Notes: generated from the letters alone by a model not told the origin. Counted from the stretch's first letter, positions 20,291 through 29,439 are shown. The stretch is 64,000 nt of DNA from Bradyrhizobium sp. CCGB01 (GCF_024199795.1 NZ_JANADK010000001.1:4340001-4404000); one strand, 5' to 3'. Numbers and translations are program-made.

Positions 20291-21409
20291 ATGCACGAAG
20301 CTCGGAAACTACCCGAACTGGTCGAGTCCATTTATGACGCCGGCCTCGATCCAGCGCTGTGGAATAACGTCGTCGCCGGCATCCGCGACTTCGTCGGTGG
20401 ACAGGCCTGCGGGCTGTTTTCCAAGGATTCGATCAGCAAATTCGGCGTCACCCATTATTATTGTGGCGCGGACCCGCACTACATCCAGCTCTATTCCGAG
20501 ACCCATTCGAAGTTCGACCCGCTGACGGTGCTGCCGCCGCATGGCGAGATCGTCAGCATCCCGGATCTCGTCAATTTCGACGAATATAGGAGAGGGCGCT
20601 TTTACCAGGAATGGATGCAGCCGCAGGGCTGCAGCGATGCGGCCAACGTCGTGCTCGAGAAATCGAATGCGAGCTGCCCCGTGATGATGACGGTGCTGTC
20701 GGGCCGGCGCATGGTGGATCCGGCCATGAAGCATCGCCTCTCGCTGATCGTGCCGCATGCCAGCCGCGCGCTGCTGATCAACCGCGCCATGACTTCGCAA
20801 TTGACACTGGCGACGGCATTGGCGGATGTTCTGGACAACCTTGCGTCGGGCATTTTCCTGCTCGATGCCTGCTGCCGGGTGGTGCATGCGAATTCGGCGG
20901 GCCATGCCTTGCTCGCCGCCGACGACGTGGTCCGAACCGTTGCCGGGCAGCTCGTGACCTCCAGCCCGGAGGCCAATCAGACGCTGCGCGAGGCGTTTGT
21001 GACCCGCAGCGAAATTGCCCTGCTTGCCGCAAGGGGCCATGCGATTCCCCTGCTGTCGCCGAGCGGGGAGCGCTACGTCGCGCATATCCTGCCGTTGTCA
21101 TCCGTGCTGCGCAATGGCAACGAGCGGGTCGTCGATGCCGCCGGTGCGCTGCTGCTGCGCAAGGTGTCGCTCGGCGGGCAGTCCTATGGCGAATTGATCG
21201 CACGGACGTTCGATCTCACGCCGGCCGAGGTGCGCGTGTTCCTGTCGATCGTCGAGGTCGGTGGCGTGCCGGAAACGGCGGCGGCGCTCGGTATCGCGGA
21301 AACCACGGCGAAGACGCATCTGCATCGGGTGTTCGCCAAGACCGGGGTTTCCCGACAGGCCGATCTCGTCAAGCTCGCGGCTGGATTTTCCAATCCGCTC
21401 GTCAACTGA
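20291..21409 (+). CDS. LuxR-family transcriptional regulator (paralogue 2 of 3)
   Basis: A 372-residue regulator with the same layout as the genes at 14340 and 21518. It has an N-terminal sensory half, a central PAS-like stretch (SGIFLLDACCRVVHANSAGHALL) and a C-terminal LuxR helix-turn-helix (AETTAKTHLHRVFAKTGVSRQADLVKLAAGF). The N-terminal half shares long identical runs with the next gene (THYYCG-DPHYIQLY, RRGRFYQEW, PHASRALLINRA). The two are therefore probably a tandem duplication. It follows the autotransporter and its hairpin, so it likely has its own promoter. The signal is unknown. Confidence 0.87.
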   Translation: MHEARKLPELVESIYDAGLDPALWNNVVAGIRDFVGGQACGLFSKDSISKFGVTHYYCGADPHYIQLYSETHSKFDPLTVLPPHGEIVSIPDLVNFDEYRRGRFYQEWMQPQGCSDAANVVLEKSNASCPVMMTVLSGRRMVDPAMKHRLSLIVPHASRALLINRAMTSQLTLATALADVLDNLASGIFLLDACCRVVHANSAGHALLAADDVVRTVAGQLVTSSPEANQTLREAFVTRSEIALLAARGHAIPLLSPSGERYVAHILPLSSVLRNGNERVVDAAGALLLRKVSLGGQSYGELIARTFDLTPAEVRVFLSIVEVGGVPETAAALGIAETTAKTHLHRVFAKTGVSRQADLVKLAAGFSNPLVN

Positions 21410-21517
21410 TCGATCAATCTCCGCCGAAGTTGAACCTTTTGCTCCCGCGATAGACTCACAGAGGCCGCCGGGCATCAAGAACATTTCGCTGTCTCCAAGT
21501 CACCATTGGCTGTTCCG

Positions 21518-22636
21518 ATGCCCCCACCTCCCCAACAGTCCGAGCTGATCGAGAATATATACGACGCAGGTCTCCACCCTGAGTTGTGGAGCGAGGTCGT
21601 CGTCAAGCTCAATGCGTTCATCGGCAGCCAGGCCTGCGGGCTGATCTCGAAGGATCCGGTTAGCAAGTCAGGTGCGACGCATTACTACTGCGGGGTCGAT
21701 CCGCACTACATCCAGCTCTATGCCGAGACCTACGCCCGCCACGATCCGCTTGCGCGGCTTCCTCGCTATGGCGAGGTTCGCAACATTCCCGATCTCGTGA
21801 ATTTCGAGGAATATCGCCGCGGGCGGTTCTATCAGGAATGGCTGCGGCCCCAGGGCTGCGTCGATGTCGCCAACGTGGTTCTGGAACAGTCGAAGTCACC
21901 GTGTCCGATGCTGCTGACCGTGATCCCGGGCAGGAAGATGCTCGACGCCGAGCAGCGCGCGCGGATGCAGTCTTTGGTCCCGCATGCGAGCCGGGCGTTG
22001 CTGATCAACCGGGCGATCGAGCGCAAGCAGCAGCGCGCGATCGCGCTCGCCGACGTCGTGGATCGGCTGAATGCCGGCGTGATCCTGCTCGATGCTTCCT
22101 GCAACATTGTTCACAGCAATCCGGCCGGGGACACGATCCTGGCCGCCGACGATTTCCTGCGATCCGTTGCGGGCCGGTTGGTCGCAAGACAGTCCTCGGC
22201 AAATTCGGCCCTGCGCGATATCTTCCGGGACGCAGGGGAGGTTGCCGTGGCGGCGGCAGCGGCGCGCAAGATTCCGCTGATGTCGCATGACGGCGCATAT
22301 TACGTCGCGCACGTCATCGCGCTGCCCTCGTTGTTGCGCGAAGGCGCGGCGGAGCGCAATTCGGCCGTCGGTGCCTTGTTCATCTGGAAGGCGGAGCTCG
22401 ACGGCCGCTCATGTGCCGGCCTCATCGACCGCACGTTCGCGCTGACCCCTGCGGAGTTGAGGGTCCTGCAATCGATCGTCGAGGTCGGCGGCGTGCCGGA
22501 GACGGCGGTTGCGCTCGGCATCGCCGAGACAACGGTGAAGACGCATCTGCATCGGGTGTTCGCGAAAACCGGCGTTTCGCGTCAGGCGGACCTCGTCAAG
22601 CTTGCAGCGGGATTCTCCAATCCGCTCGTGCACTGA
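21518..22636 (+). CDS. LuxR-family transcriptional regulator (paralogue 3 of 3)
   Basis: A 372-residue regulator of exactly the same length as its upstream neighbour when started at ATG 21518; a TTG 12 bases earlier is possible. The C-terminal 60 residues (ALGIAETTVKTHLHRVFAK and TGVSRQADLVKLAAGFSNPL) are nearly identical to those of the gene at 20291, and the N-terminal half is similar at roughly 60 percent by eye. The central PAS-like segment differs most, which suggests the two copies read different signals while binding similar DNA sites. The 108-base gap between them may hold a promoter. Confidence 0.87.
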   Translation: MPPPPQQSELIENIYDAGLHPELWSEVVVKLNAFIGSQACGLISKDPVSKSGATHYYCGVDPHYIQLYAETYARHDPLARLPRYGEVRNIPDLVNFEEYRRGRFYQEWLRPQGCVDVANVVLEQSKSPCPMLLTVIPGRKMLDAEQRARMQSLVPHASRALLINRAIERKQQRAIALADVVDRLNAGVILLDASCNIVHSNPAGDTILAADDFLRSVAGRLVARQSSANSALRDIFRDAGEVAVAAAAARKIPLMSHDGAYYVAHVIALPSLLREGAAERNSAVGALFIWKAELDGRSCAGLIDRTFALTPAELRVLQSIVEVGGVPETAVALGIAETTVKTHLHRVFAKTGVSRQADLVKLAAGFSNPLVH

Positions 22637-22866
22637 CGCGCGCTCGAAGGCGCGAGCGAGTCGCTCCAGCTCGCAATAGGTTCAAGCAGCAGCATCATTA
22701 GAAAGTTATCGGGGGTCGTTCGATCGTATGACGCGATTGTCCGCGTTCTCTTCTACGAGAGATCACGCGTTTTCTTGTTCGGCGCGTTCGAGCTTCGTGT
22801 GAAGCAACTCACAACAAGCGGAAGTGAATCCAATCAATCTCGCACAAAAGTTGAGATGAGGTTGTC

Positions 22867-23124
22867 ATGCGAACGGCGTCAACTGGCCTGGCCGGCAAGT
22901 TCCGCGACATCGCCGCCCGCATCGGCGCGGCATTCCGCGCGCAGCGCGAGATCGACGCGAAACGCGCGTTGCAGCGCTACCGCCACTTGCTGGGGCAGCC
23001 GCATGAATCGCCGCGTTTGAATGAAATTATTCCTGTCTGCAGCGAAGAGGATGTTTTTGAAAATGCCAACGGAGTTGATCCGCGCGAGCGCGCGACCGGC
23101 CGTACCACGTTCGAACGCGCGTAA
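22867..23124 (+). CDS. Hypothetical protein (85 aa)
   Basis: A soluble 85-residue protein with an arginine/alanine-rich helical start (FRDIAARIGAAFRAQREIDAKRALQRYRHLL) and a polar end. GAGG lies six bases before the ATG. Codons in the first half are strongly GC-biased at position 3, as in real genes here. The last 60 bases overlap the candidate gene at 23063 in another frame. No family recognised. Confidence 0.5.
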   Translation: MRTASTGLAGKFRDIAARIGAAFRAQREIDAKRALQRYRHLLGQPHESPRLNEIIPVCSEEDVFENANGVDPRERATGRTTFERA

Positions 23125-23302
23125 CGTCAATATCGTCGCTGTCGCGCTGACGGCGGCACTCGTCACGCTTCAACTGGCCGGGCTGGCTATGCTGGAGCGT
23201 TCGCACGCGCGGCCCGTCTCTCAGCCTCTCCTGAATTCGCATGATGCCGAGCTCTGCACGGGGAGTGCCGACGTCCCGGCGACGCAGACGCCCTACGATT
23301 GA
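23063..23302 (+). CDS. Hypothetical protein with one membrane helix (79 aa)
   Basis: A frame from ATG 23063 with one clear hydrophobic helix (VNIVAVALTAALVTLQLAGLA) after a basic N-terminus and before a polar tail. It ends 15 bases before the TauE/SafE-like gene, so it may be co-transcribed with it. It overlaps the end of the 85-residue gene by 62 bases in a different frame. An upstream GAGGA has long spacing (11 bases). Either this or the overlapping frame may be spurious. Confidence 0.4.
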   Translation: MPTELIRASARPAVPRSNARNVNIVAVALTAALVTLQLAGLAMLERSHARPVSQPLLNSHDAELCTGSADVPATQTPYD

Positions 23303-23317
23303 CCCGGAGAACGCATC

Positions 23318-24045
23318 GTGCCTGACATCACGACCAGCATTTTGGTGAGCGTTGCCGTCTTTGCCGGCGCCTTCGTCTCGGGGCTCTCGGGCTTCGCATT
23401 CTCGGCCGTGGCGGGCGCGATTCTGCTCCGCGTGTTTCAGCCGCTGGAGGCCGTGCCGCTGATGATGGCGTGCAGCATCGGCGTGCAGGCCACAAATCTG
23501 TGGGCGCTTCGGCGCAGCATCCGTTGGGAGGGCAGCCTGCTGCTGATCGTCGGCGGATTGATCGGCGTTCCCATCGCGGTCTCGCTGTTGCAATCCACGG
23601 ACACGCACCTGCTCCGGCGCGGCTTCGGCATCATCGTCGCGCTCTATGCGGCCTACATGCTGCTGCGGCCGACGCTGGTGACGGCCGGCGAGGCCGTCGG
23701 CCGGCACTGGGTCGCGTTGATCGGGTTCGGGGGAGGGCTGGTCGGCGGCTTGACCGCGATGCCGGTGCGATCCCCACGATCTGGTGCGACATGCGCGGCA
23801 TGCCCAAGAGCGAGCAGCGTGGCCTGGTGCAACCGTTCATCGCCGCGATGCAGCTCTTTGCGATCGCGCTGCTGGTCGGGCACCAGGATCTGTCGTCAAA
23901 GGTCTTCGTCGACCTCGCGATCAGCCTGCCGGCGCTGTTCGCGGGCTCCGTGCTCGGCGTCCTCGCCTTTCACCGGGTCAACGAGACGGTCTTTCGCAAG
24001 ACCGTGCTCGTTCTGTTGCTGATATCGGGCCTTTCCCTGATCTAG
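23318..24045 (+). pseudogene. TauE/SafE-family sulfite/anion exporter, frameshifted
   Basis: Starting at GTG 23318 (GGAGA eight bases upstream), the frame encodes a typical TauE/SafE permease for about 149 residues (VSGLSGFAFSAVAGAILLR ... GFGGGLVGGLTAMP). It then turns into arginine/serine-rich nonsense. In the +2 frame from 23767 the expected continuation resumes (AIPTIWCDMRGMPKSEQRGL ... LLISGLSLI) and ends at 24045. The break at about 23764-23766 is explained by loss of one G, since CCGGGTGCG would restore P-G-A. The restored product would be about 242 residues with eight membrane helices. Either a recent inactivating mutation or a sequencing error. Confidence 0.85.
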
Positions 24046-27000
24046 TGACCCGCGCCTTCGTGATTCAGGCCCTGCACCGGCGCCGCGCTGGTGTCGCTGC
24101 CATGATGCACCAGCGGCTTCATGCCGGTGACGGTCCGCAGCAGCACATAGAACACCGGCGTCAGGAACAGGCCGAACACGGTGACGCCGATCATGCCGGA
24201 GAACACCGCGACGCCCATGGCGCGCCGCATCTCCGAGCCGGCGCCAGTCGAGAGCACGAGCGGCAGCACGCCCATGATGAACGCCATCGACGTCATCAGG
24301 ATCGGACGCAGCCGCAGCCGGCTCGCCTCGATTGCGGCCCGGATCGGCGTGCGCCCCGCGAATTCGAGCTCGCGCGCGAATTCGACGATCAGGATGGCGT
24401 TCTTGGCGGAGAGGCCCACCAGCACGATCAAGCCGATCTGCGTGAAGACGTTGTTGTCACCCTTGGAGATCCATACGCCGAACATCGCCGCCAGCAGCCC
24501 CATCGGCACGATCATGATGATCGAGAGCGGCAGGGTCAGGCTCTCGTAGAGCGCGGCCAGCACCAGGAACACCAGCAGGATCGCCAGCGGGAATACCCAG
24601 AGGCCGGAATTGCCGGCGATGAACTCCTGATAGGTCAGGTCGGTCCATTCGAAGGCAAAACCGGGCGGCAACGTCTCCGCGGCGATCCGCGTCGCAGCCT
24701 CCTGCGCCTGGCCCGATGAGAATCCGGGAGCTGCCGCTGCGTTGATATCGGAGGACAGAAAACCGTTGTAGCGGATCGCACGCTCAGGTCCCGCGCTCTG
24801 GCGGATCTTGAGCAGCGCCGACAACGGCACCATGTCGCCGGAGGACGAGCGCACCTTCAACTGCCTGATGTCGTCGGCGCGTGCGCGGAACGGCGCATCG
24901 GCCTGGACGTAGACCGAATAGGTGCGGCCAAACTTGTTGAAGTCGTTGACGTAGTAGGACCCCAGGTAAATCTGCAGCGTGTTGAACACCTCGGTCACGG
25001 GCACGCCGAGCTGGAGCGCCTTGGTGCGGTCGATGTCGGCAAAGAGCTGGGGCACGTTGACCTGGAAGCTCGAGAACACGCCGGCGATCTCCGGCGCCTT
25101 CTGCATCGCCGCCATGAACGCCTTCGTCGCCTCGTTCAGCGCCTCATAGCCGAGACCGGCACGGTCCTCGATCTGGAGCTTGAAGCCGCCGATGGTGCCG
25201 AGGCCGTTGACCGGCGGCGGCGGGAACATGGCGATGAAGGCTTCCTGGATCCCGGCATATTTCTTGTTGAGGTCGGCCGCGATGGCATTGCCGCTCAGGG
25301 CCGGACCCTTGCGCTCGTCGAATGGTTTCAACGTCGAGAATACGATGCCGGCGTTGGACGAGTTGGTGAAGCCGGAGATCGACAGGCCGGGGAAGGCCAC
25401 GGAGCTCTCGACACCGGGCTGGGTCAGCGCCACGTCGCTCATCTTGCGGATCACTTCCTCGGTGCGGTCGAGCGTTGCACCGTCAGGCAGGCGGGAGAAG
25501 CCGACCAGATATTGCTTGTCCTGGCCGGGTACGAAGCCGCTCGGCACCTGCTGGAACAGGAAGGCCGTGAGGCCGACCAGAACCACATAGAGACCCATCA
25601 CCGCAGCCTTGCCCGAGATTACCTTCGTGACGGTGCCGCTGTAGTTCTCGGAGGAGCGCGCAAAGGCCTTGTTGAAGCCACGGAAGAACCAGCCGAGGCT
25701 CTTTTCCATGATCAGCGTCAGCCGGTCCTTCGGCTCGTTGTGTCCCTTGAGCAGCAGGGCCGACAGCGCCGGCGATAGCGTCAGCGAGTTGACGGCGGAG
25801 ATCACGGTCGAGATTGCGATCGTCAGCGCGAACTGCTTGTAGAACTGCCCGGTGAGGCCGGAGATGAAGGCGAGCGGCACGAACACCGCGATCAGCACCA
25901 TCGCGATCGCGATGATCGGCCCCGACACCTCGCGCATGGCCTGATAGGTGGCGTCGCGCGGCGACAGCCCGCCCTCGATGTTGCGCTCGACGTTCTCGAC
26001 CACGACGATGGCGTCGTCGACGACGATGCCGATCGCGAGCACCAGGCCAAACAGGCTGAGCGCGTTGATGGAGAAGCCGAAAACGTGCATCACCGCGAAG
26101 GTGCCGACGATCGAGACGGGCACGGCCAGCAGCGGAATGATCGAGGCTCGCCAGGTCTGAAGGAACAGGATCACCACCAGCACCACCAGCGCGATCGCCT
26201 CCAGCAGCGTATGGATGACGGCCTCGATCGAGGAGCGCACGAACTGGGTGGGATCGTAGACGATCTGGTAGGACACGCCTTCCGGCATGTTCTTCTTGAT
26301 CTCGGCCATGGTGGCGCGAACGTGGTCGGAAATCTCCAGCGCGTTGGAGCCCGGCGCCTGGAAGATCGGGATCGCCACGGCCTGCTTGTTGTCGAGCAGC
26401 GAGCGCAGGCCGTATTCGGAGGCGCCAAGCTCGATGCGCGCGACGTCACGCAGGCGCACGACTTCGCCGCGCGTGCCGGTCTTGACCACGATGTCGCCGA
26501 ACTGCTCCTCGTTGGCCAGCCGTCCTTCCGCATTGACCGACAGTTGCAGGTCGATGCCCTTGACGTTGGGGGAGGAGCCGACGACGCCGGCGGCGGCCTC
26601 GACGTTCTGCGCCTGGATCGACTTGACGATATCGCTTGCGGTCAGGCCATGCTCGGCGGCCTTCTGCGGATCGACCCAGACCCGCATCGAATAATCACCG
26701 GCGCCGTAGAGCTGGACGTCGCCGACGCCGTCGATCCGCGCCAGGCGGTCCTTGACGTTGAGCACCGCATAGTTTCGCAAATACGTCATGTCGTAGCGGT
26801 TGTTCGGCGACAGCAGATGCACGACCATGGTGAGGTCGGGCGAAGACTTCTTGGTGATGATGCCGAGCTGTCGCACCACTGCGGGCAGGCGCGGCTCGGC
26901 CTGCTGCACGCGGTTCTGCACCAGCTGCGTCGCCTTGTCAGGGTCGGTGCCGAGCCGGAACGTCACCGTCAGCGTCATCGCGCCGTCGGTGGTCGCCTGG

Positions 27001-27245
27001 CTCGACATGTAGAGCATGCCCTCGACGCCGTTGATCTGCTCCTCGATCGGGGTCGCCACCGTCTCCGCGATCACTTTTGGATTGGCGCCGGGATAGGTCG
27101 CGCGCACCAGCACCGAGGGCGGCACCACGTCCGGATATTCTGAGATCGGCATCGCGAACAGCGAGATCAGGCCCGCGAGGAAAATCAGGACCGACAGCAC
27201 GCCGGCAAAAATCGGACGGTCGATAAAGAACTTCGAGAGATTCAT
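24042..27245 (-). CDS. RND multidrug efflux pump, inner-membrane subunit (HAE1/AcrB family)
   Basis: A 1067-residue proton-driven exporter. It has twelve membrane helices in two halves and two large periplasmic loops. The proton-relay residues are present: the paired aspartates in GIVVDDAIVVVENVER (helix 4) and the lysine in GLSAKNAILIVEFARE (helix 10). It opens MNLSKFFIDRPIFAGVLSV, typical of the family. The adaptor gene lies upstream on the same strand, separated by 146 bases that hold two palindromes. Its stop shares the CTAG tetranucleotide with the convergent permease gene. Control is probably by the TetR gene at 28837. Confidence 0.95.
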   Translation of the reverse strand: MNLSKFFIDRPIFAGVLSVLIFLAGLISLFAMPISEYPDVVPPSVLVRATYPGANPKVIAETVATPIEEQINGVEGMLYMSSQATTDGAMTLTVTFRLGTDPDKATQLVQNRVQQAEPRLPAVVRQLGIITKKSSPDLTMVVHLLSPNNRYDMTYLRNYAVLNVKDRLARIDGVGDVQLYGAGDYSMRVWVDPQKAAEHGLTASDIVKSIQAQNVEAAAGVVGSSPNVKGIDLQLSVNAEGRLANEEQFGDIVVKTGTRGEVVRLRDVARIELGASEYGLRSLLDNKQAVAIPIFQAPGSNALEISDHVRATMAEIKKNMPEGVSYQIVYDPTQFVRSSIEAVIHTLLEAIALVVLVVILFLQTWRASIIPLLAVPVSIVGTFAVMHVFGFSINALSLFGLVLAIGIVVDDAIVVVENVERNIEGGLSPRDATYQAMREVSGPIIAIAMVLIAVFVPLAFISGLTGQFYKQFALTIAISTVISAVNSLTLSPALSALLLKGHNEPKDRLTLIMEKSLGWFFRGFNKAFARSSENYSGTVTKVISGKAAVMGLYVVLVGLTAFLFQQVPSGFVPGQDKQYLVGFSRLPDGATLDRTEEVIRKMSDVALTQPGVESSVAFPGLSISGFTNSSNAGIVFSTLKPFDERKGPALSGNAIAADLNKKYAGIQEAFIAMFPPPPVNGLGTIGGFKLQIEDRAGLGYEALNEATKAFMAAMQKAPEIAGVFSSFQVNVPQLFADIDRTKALQLGVPVTEVFNTLQIYLGSYYVNDFNKFGRTYSVYVQADAPFRARADDIRQLKVRSSSGDMVPLSALLKIRQSAGPERAIRYNGFLSSDINAAAAPGFSSGQAQEAATRIAAETLPPGFAFEWTDLTYQEFIAGNSGLWVFPLAILLVFLVLAALYESLTLPLSIIMIVPMGLLAAMFGVWISKGDNNVFTQIGLIVLVGLSAKNAILIVEFARELEFAGRTPIRAAIEASRLRLRPILMTSMAFIMGVLPLVLSTGAGSEMRRAMGVAVFSGMIGVTVFGLFLTPVFYVLLRTVTGMKPLVHHGSDTSAAPVQGLNHEGAGH

Positions 27246-27280
27246 GGCTTTGCCCCTGCGCGAGAGACAGCTTTCCCGTC

Positions 27281-27384
27281 ATTCCAGGACGTGGGCCAGG
27301 CCCGCGCCCCTGGAATCGAAAAGTGATGTCCTGGTCGTTCGATGACTTCACTGTTCCGGGCTCGCACGAGGCGTAGCCCGGAAC
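27281..27384. repeat. Two intergenic palindromes between adaptor and pump genes
   Basis: The first dyad pairs ATTCCAGG (27281-27288) with CCTGGAAT (27309-27316). The second pairs GTTCCGGGCT (27353-27362) with AGCCCGGAAC (27375-27384). Both lie between the adaptor stop and the pump start. They look like members of the dispersed GC-rich palindromes common in such genomes and could lower pump expression relative to the adaptor or stabilise mRNA ends. Confidence 0.6.
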
Positions 27385-27391
27385 GAGGTAA

Positions 27392-28636
27392 CTAGCGTTG
27401 CACCACGTCCTGGTTGCTGTGGTTCGATGCCTGTTGCGGCCCGCGCGCCCCCATCGCGGCGACCTCCGTCTTGAGGAGGGCGCCGGGACGCACGCGCTGA
27501 AGGCCGTTGACGATGATGCGGTCGCCGGTCTTCAGCCCCGCCGTCACGATACGCAAACCATCGACGGCGCCGCCGAGGGTGATCGGCCGGTAGACCGCAC
27601 GGCTGTCGTCACCAACGGCCATCACGAACTTCTTGTCCTGGTCGGTGCCGATCGCGCGCTCGTCGATCATCACCAGCGTCTGCTGCTTCGGCTGGCCCAT
27701 GCGCACGCGGGCGAACTGGCCGGGGATGAGACGCCCGTCCTCGTTCTGGAACACCGCGCGGACCCGGATGGTGCCGCTCTGGCCGTTGACCTGGTTGTCG
27801 ATCAGCTGGATGTGGCCCTTCGCCGAGAGACCGCCTGACGTCGCCATCTCCACCGGGATCTGGTCGAGATTGCCGCGCTTGCCGGAAGCATCCGCGATCG
27901 AGTTCAGTGCGCGCAGCACGACCTCTTCGTCCGCATCGAAGGAGGCGTAGATCGGATTGACCGAGACCAGCGAGGTCAGCACCGGGGAGGCGGTGCCGGC
28001 GGCGACGAGATTTCCGACGGTGATCTCGATCTTGCCGACGCGCCCGTCCACCGGCGCCCGTACCTCGGTGTAGTCGAGATTGAGCTTTGCGGTCTGGAGC
28101 GTCGCCTCGGCGGCCTTGACGTTGGCGATGGCTTCGCGATTGGCGTTGTCGCGCTGGTCATAGTCGCGCCGCGTGACCACGGCATTGCCGACGAGCTGCG
28201 CGCCGCGCTCGAGCTCACTCTGGGTGAACACGACGCGGGCTTTCGCCGCTTCGAGCTGGGCGTTGGCCTTGTCGACCTCGGCAGAATAGGGCGCCGGATC
28301 GATCTTGAAGAGGACATCGCCGGCCTTCACCAGCGCGCCTTCAGTAAAATTGGTCGCAAGGATCGCACCCGCGACGCGCGGGCGGAGCTCGACGCGGTTG
28401 ATGGCCTCAAGCCGGCCGGAGAAGTCGTCCCACAGCACGGTTTGCCGCGGCTCGATCATCGCGACGGTGACGGAAACGGCCTGTTCAGCCGCGGCGGCCG
28501 TTGCCGTCGCCTGGGCTGCATGGAAGTAGTGACCGGTCGCGATCGAGCCGGCCACGGCGAGGGCGCCCACGATGGCGACGCCGCCGAGAAGGCGGCGGAA
28601 ACGGCCGGTGCGGGGGGAGTTTTGCGAGGGATGCAT
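27392..28636 (-). CDS. RND efflux periplasmic adaptor (HlyD/AcrA family)
   Basis: A 414-residue membrane-fusion protein. It has an N-terminal signal/anchor at about residues 15-37, a lipoyl half (VELRPRVAGAILATNFTEG), a helical hairpin at about 110-180, the second lipoyl half (VRAPVDGRVGKIEITVGN), a beta-barrel and a membrane-proximal domain. It links the RND pump to an outer-membrane channel, which is not encoded here. GGAG seven bases upstream supports the ATG at 28636. Its promoter region contains a perfect 16-base operator-like palindrome 17 bases upstream, shared with the divergent TetR gene. Confidence 0.94.
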   Translation of the reverse strand: MHPSQNSPRTGRFRRLLGGVAIVGALAVAGSIATGHYFHAAQATATAAAAEQAVSVTVAMIEPRQTVLWDDFSGRLEAINRVELRPRVAGAILATNFTEGALVKAGDVLFKIDPAPYSAEVDKANAQLEAAKARVVFTQSELERGAQLVGNAVVTRRDYDQRDNANREAIANVKAAEATLQTAKLNLDYTEVRAPVDGRVGKIEITVGNLVAAGTASPVLTSLVSVNPIYASFDADEEVVLRALNSIADASGKRGNLDQIPVEMATSGGLSAKGHIQLIDNQVNGQSGTIRVRAVFQNEDGRLIPGQFARVRMGQPKQQTLVMIDERAIGTDQDKKFVMAVGDDSRAVYRPITLGGAVDGLRIVTAGLKTGDRIIVNGLQRVRPGALLKTEVAAMGARGPQQASNHSNQDVVQR

Positions 28637-28652
28637 TTGCGCGCTCCAGATA

Positions 28653-28668
28653 TGTAGTGTTCACTACA
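28653..28668. promoter_or_regulatory. Probable TetR operator, primary site
   Basis: Perfect inverted repeat TGTAGTG-TT-CACTACA. It lies 17 bases upstream of the adaptor start codon and 169 bases upstream of the divergent TetR gene. Size and symmetry fit a TetR-dimer site, and binding here would block adaptor transcription. Confidence 0.75.
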
Positions 28669-28701
28669 GATGTGGAGCTGGATGTCGCAGTGCAAGATAC
28701 T

Positions 28702-28721
28702 TATGTACCATTCACTAAGAA
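28702..28721. promoter_or_regulatory. Probable second, weaker TetR operator
   Basis: The 20 bases from 28702 match the 20 bases around the primary site (from 28651) at 14 positions. They keep TATGTA on the left and TTCACTA on the right. The offset is 51 bases, close to five helical turns, so two dimers could bind the same DNA face. Confidence 0.45.
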
Positions 28722-28836
28722 AATTGTAGCGACATACCGCAAGAATTGGAAGTGGCTGAGAAAATAAAGCTAGAACAAATAGATAGGATTTGGCGTTAGC
28801 TTCCGTCAGACTGCCAATTCCGAGGAGTACAGGCAC

Positions 28837-29439
28837 ATGGGCATGGGACGCCCCCGCGAATTCGACGCTGAAACGGCGTTGGACCAGGCGATGGAAGTGT
28901 TTTGGCGCCATGGCTATGAGGGCGCCACCATTGCCCAGCTCACCGAGGCCATGGGCATCAATCCCCCGAGCCTCTACGCCTGCTTCGGCAACAAGGAAGG
29001 CCTGCTGAAGGCCGCGCTCGACCGCTACACCAAGCTGCGCGGTGTCTGGATGGATGAGGTGGTTGCCGCCCCCACCGCCCGCGCAGTTGCCGAGCGGATG
29101 CTGATGGGCATCGCCGACAAGCAGACCGATCCCGCTAATCCGCCCGGCTGCTTGCTTGTGCAGGGCGGCATCGCCTGCGGCACCGGCTCGGAGAACGTTC
29201 CCTTCGAACTCGCCGCCCGCCGCGCCCAGAACGAGGACCAGCTCCGCGACCGTTTTATTCGCGCAAAAGCCGAAGGCGATCTGAAGCCGACGTCCGATCC
29301 CGCCGCGCTTGCGCGCTATGTCTCGGCTGTGTCGGTCGGCATGGGTGTGATGGCGTCTTCGGGCTCGGATCGCGAAGCGCTGCGGCAGGTGGCGAGCGTG
29401 GCAGTGCAGGCGGTCGAGGCGCAGTCGGCAAAGGCCTAG
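28837..29439 (+). CDS. TetR-family repressor of the adjacent RND pump
   Basis: A 200-residue regulator. Its N-terminal helix-turn-helix (GATIAQLTEAMGINPPSLYACFGNKEGLLKAAL in three helices) is characteristic of TetR proteins, followed by a helical ligand domain with GCLLVQGG. A GAGGAG sequence lies nine bases before the ATG at 28837; an ATG six bases later is possible. It is divergent from the adaptor-pump genes across 200 bases holding two related palindromes. Repression of the pump and probably of itself is therefore likely, with release by a pump substrate. Confidence 0.92.
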   Translation: MGMGRPREFDAETALDQAMEVFWRHGYEGATIAQLTEAMGINPPSLYACFGNKEGLLKAALDRYTKLRGVWMDEVVAAPTARAVAERMLMGIADKQTDPANPPGCLLVQGGIACGTGSENVPFELAARRAQNEDQLRDRFIRAKAEGDLKPTSDPAALARYVSAVSVGMGVMASSGSDREALRQVASVAVQAVEAQSAKA

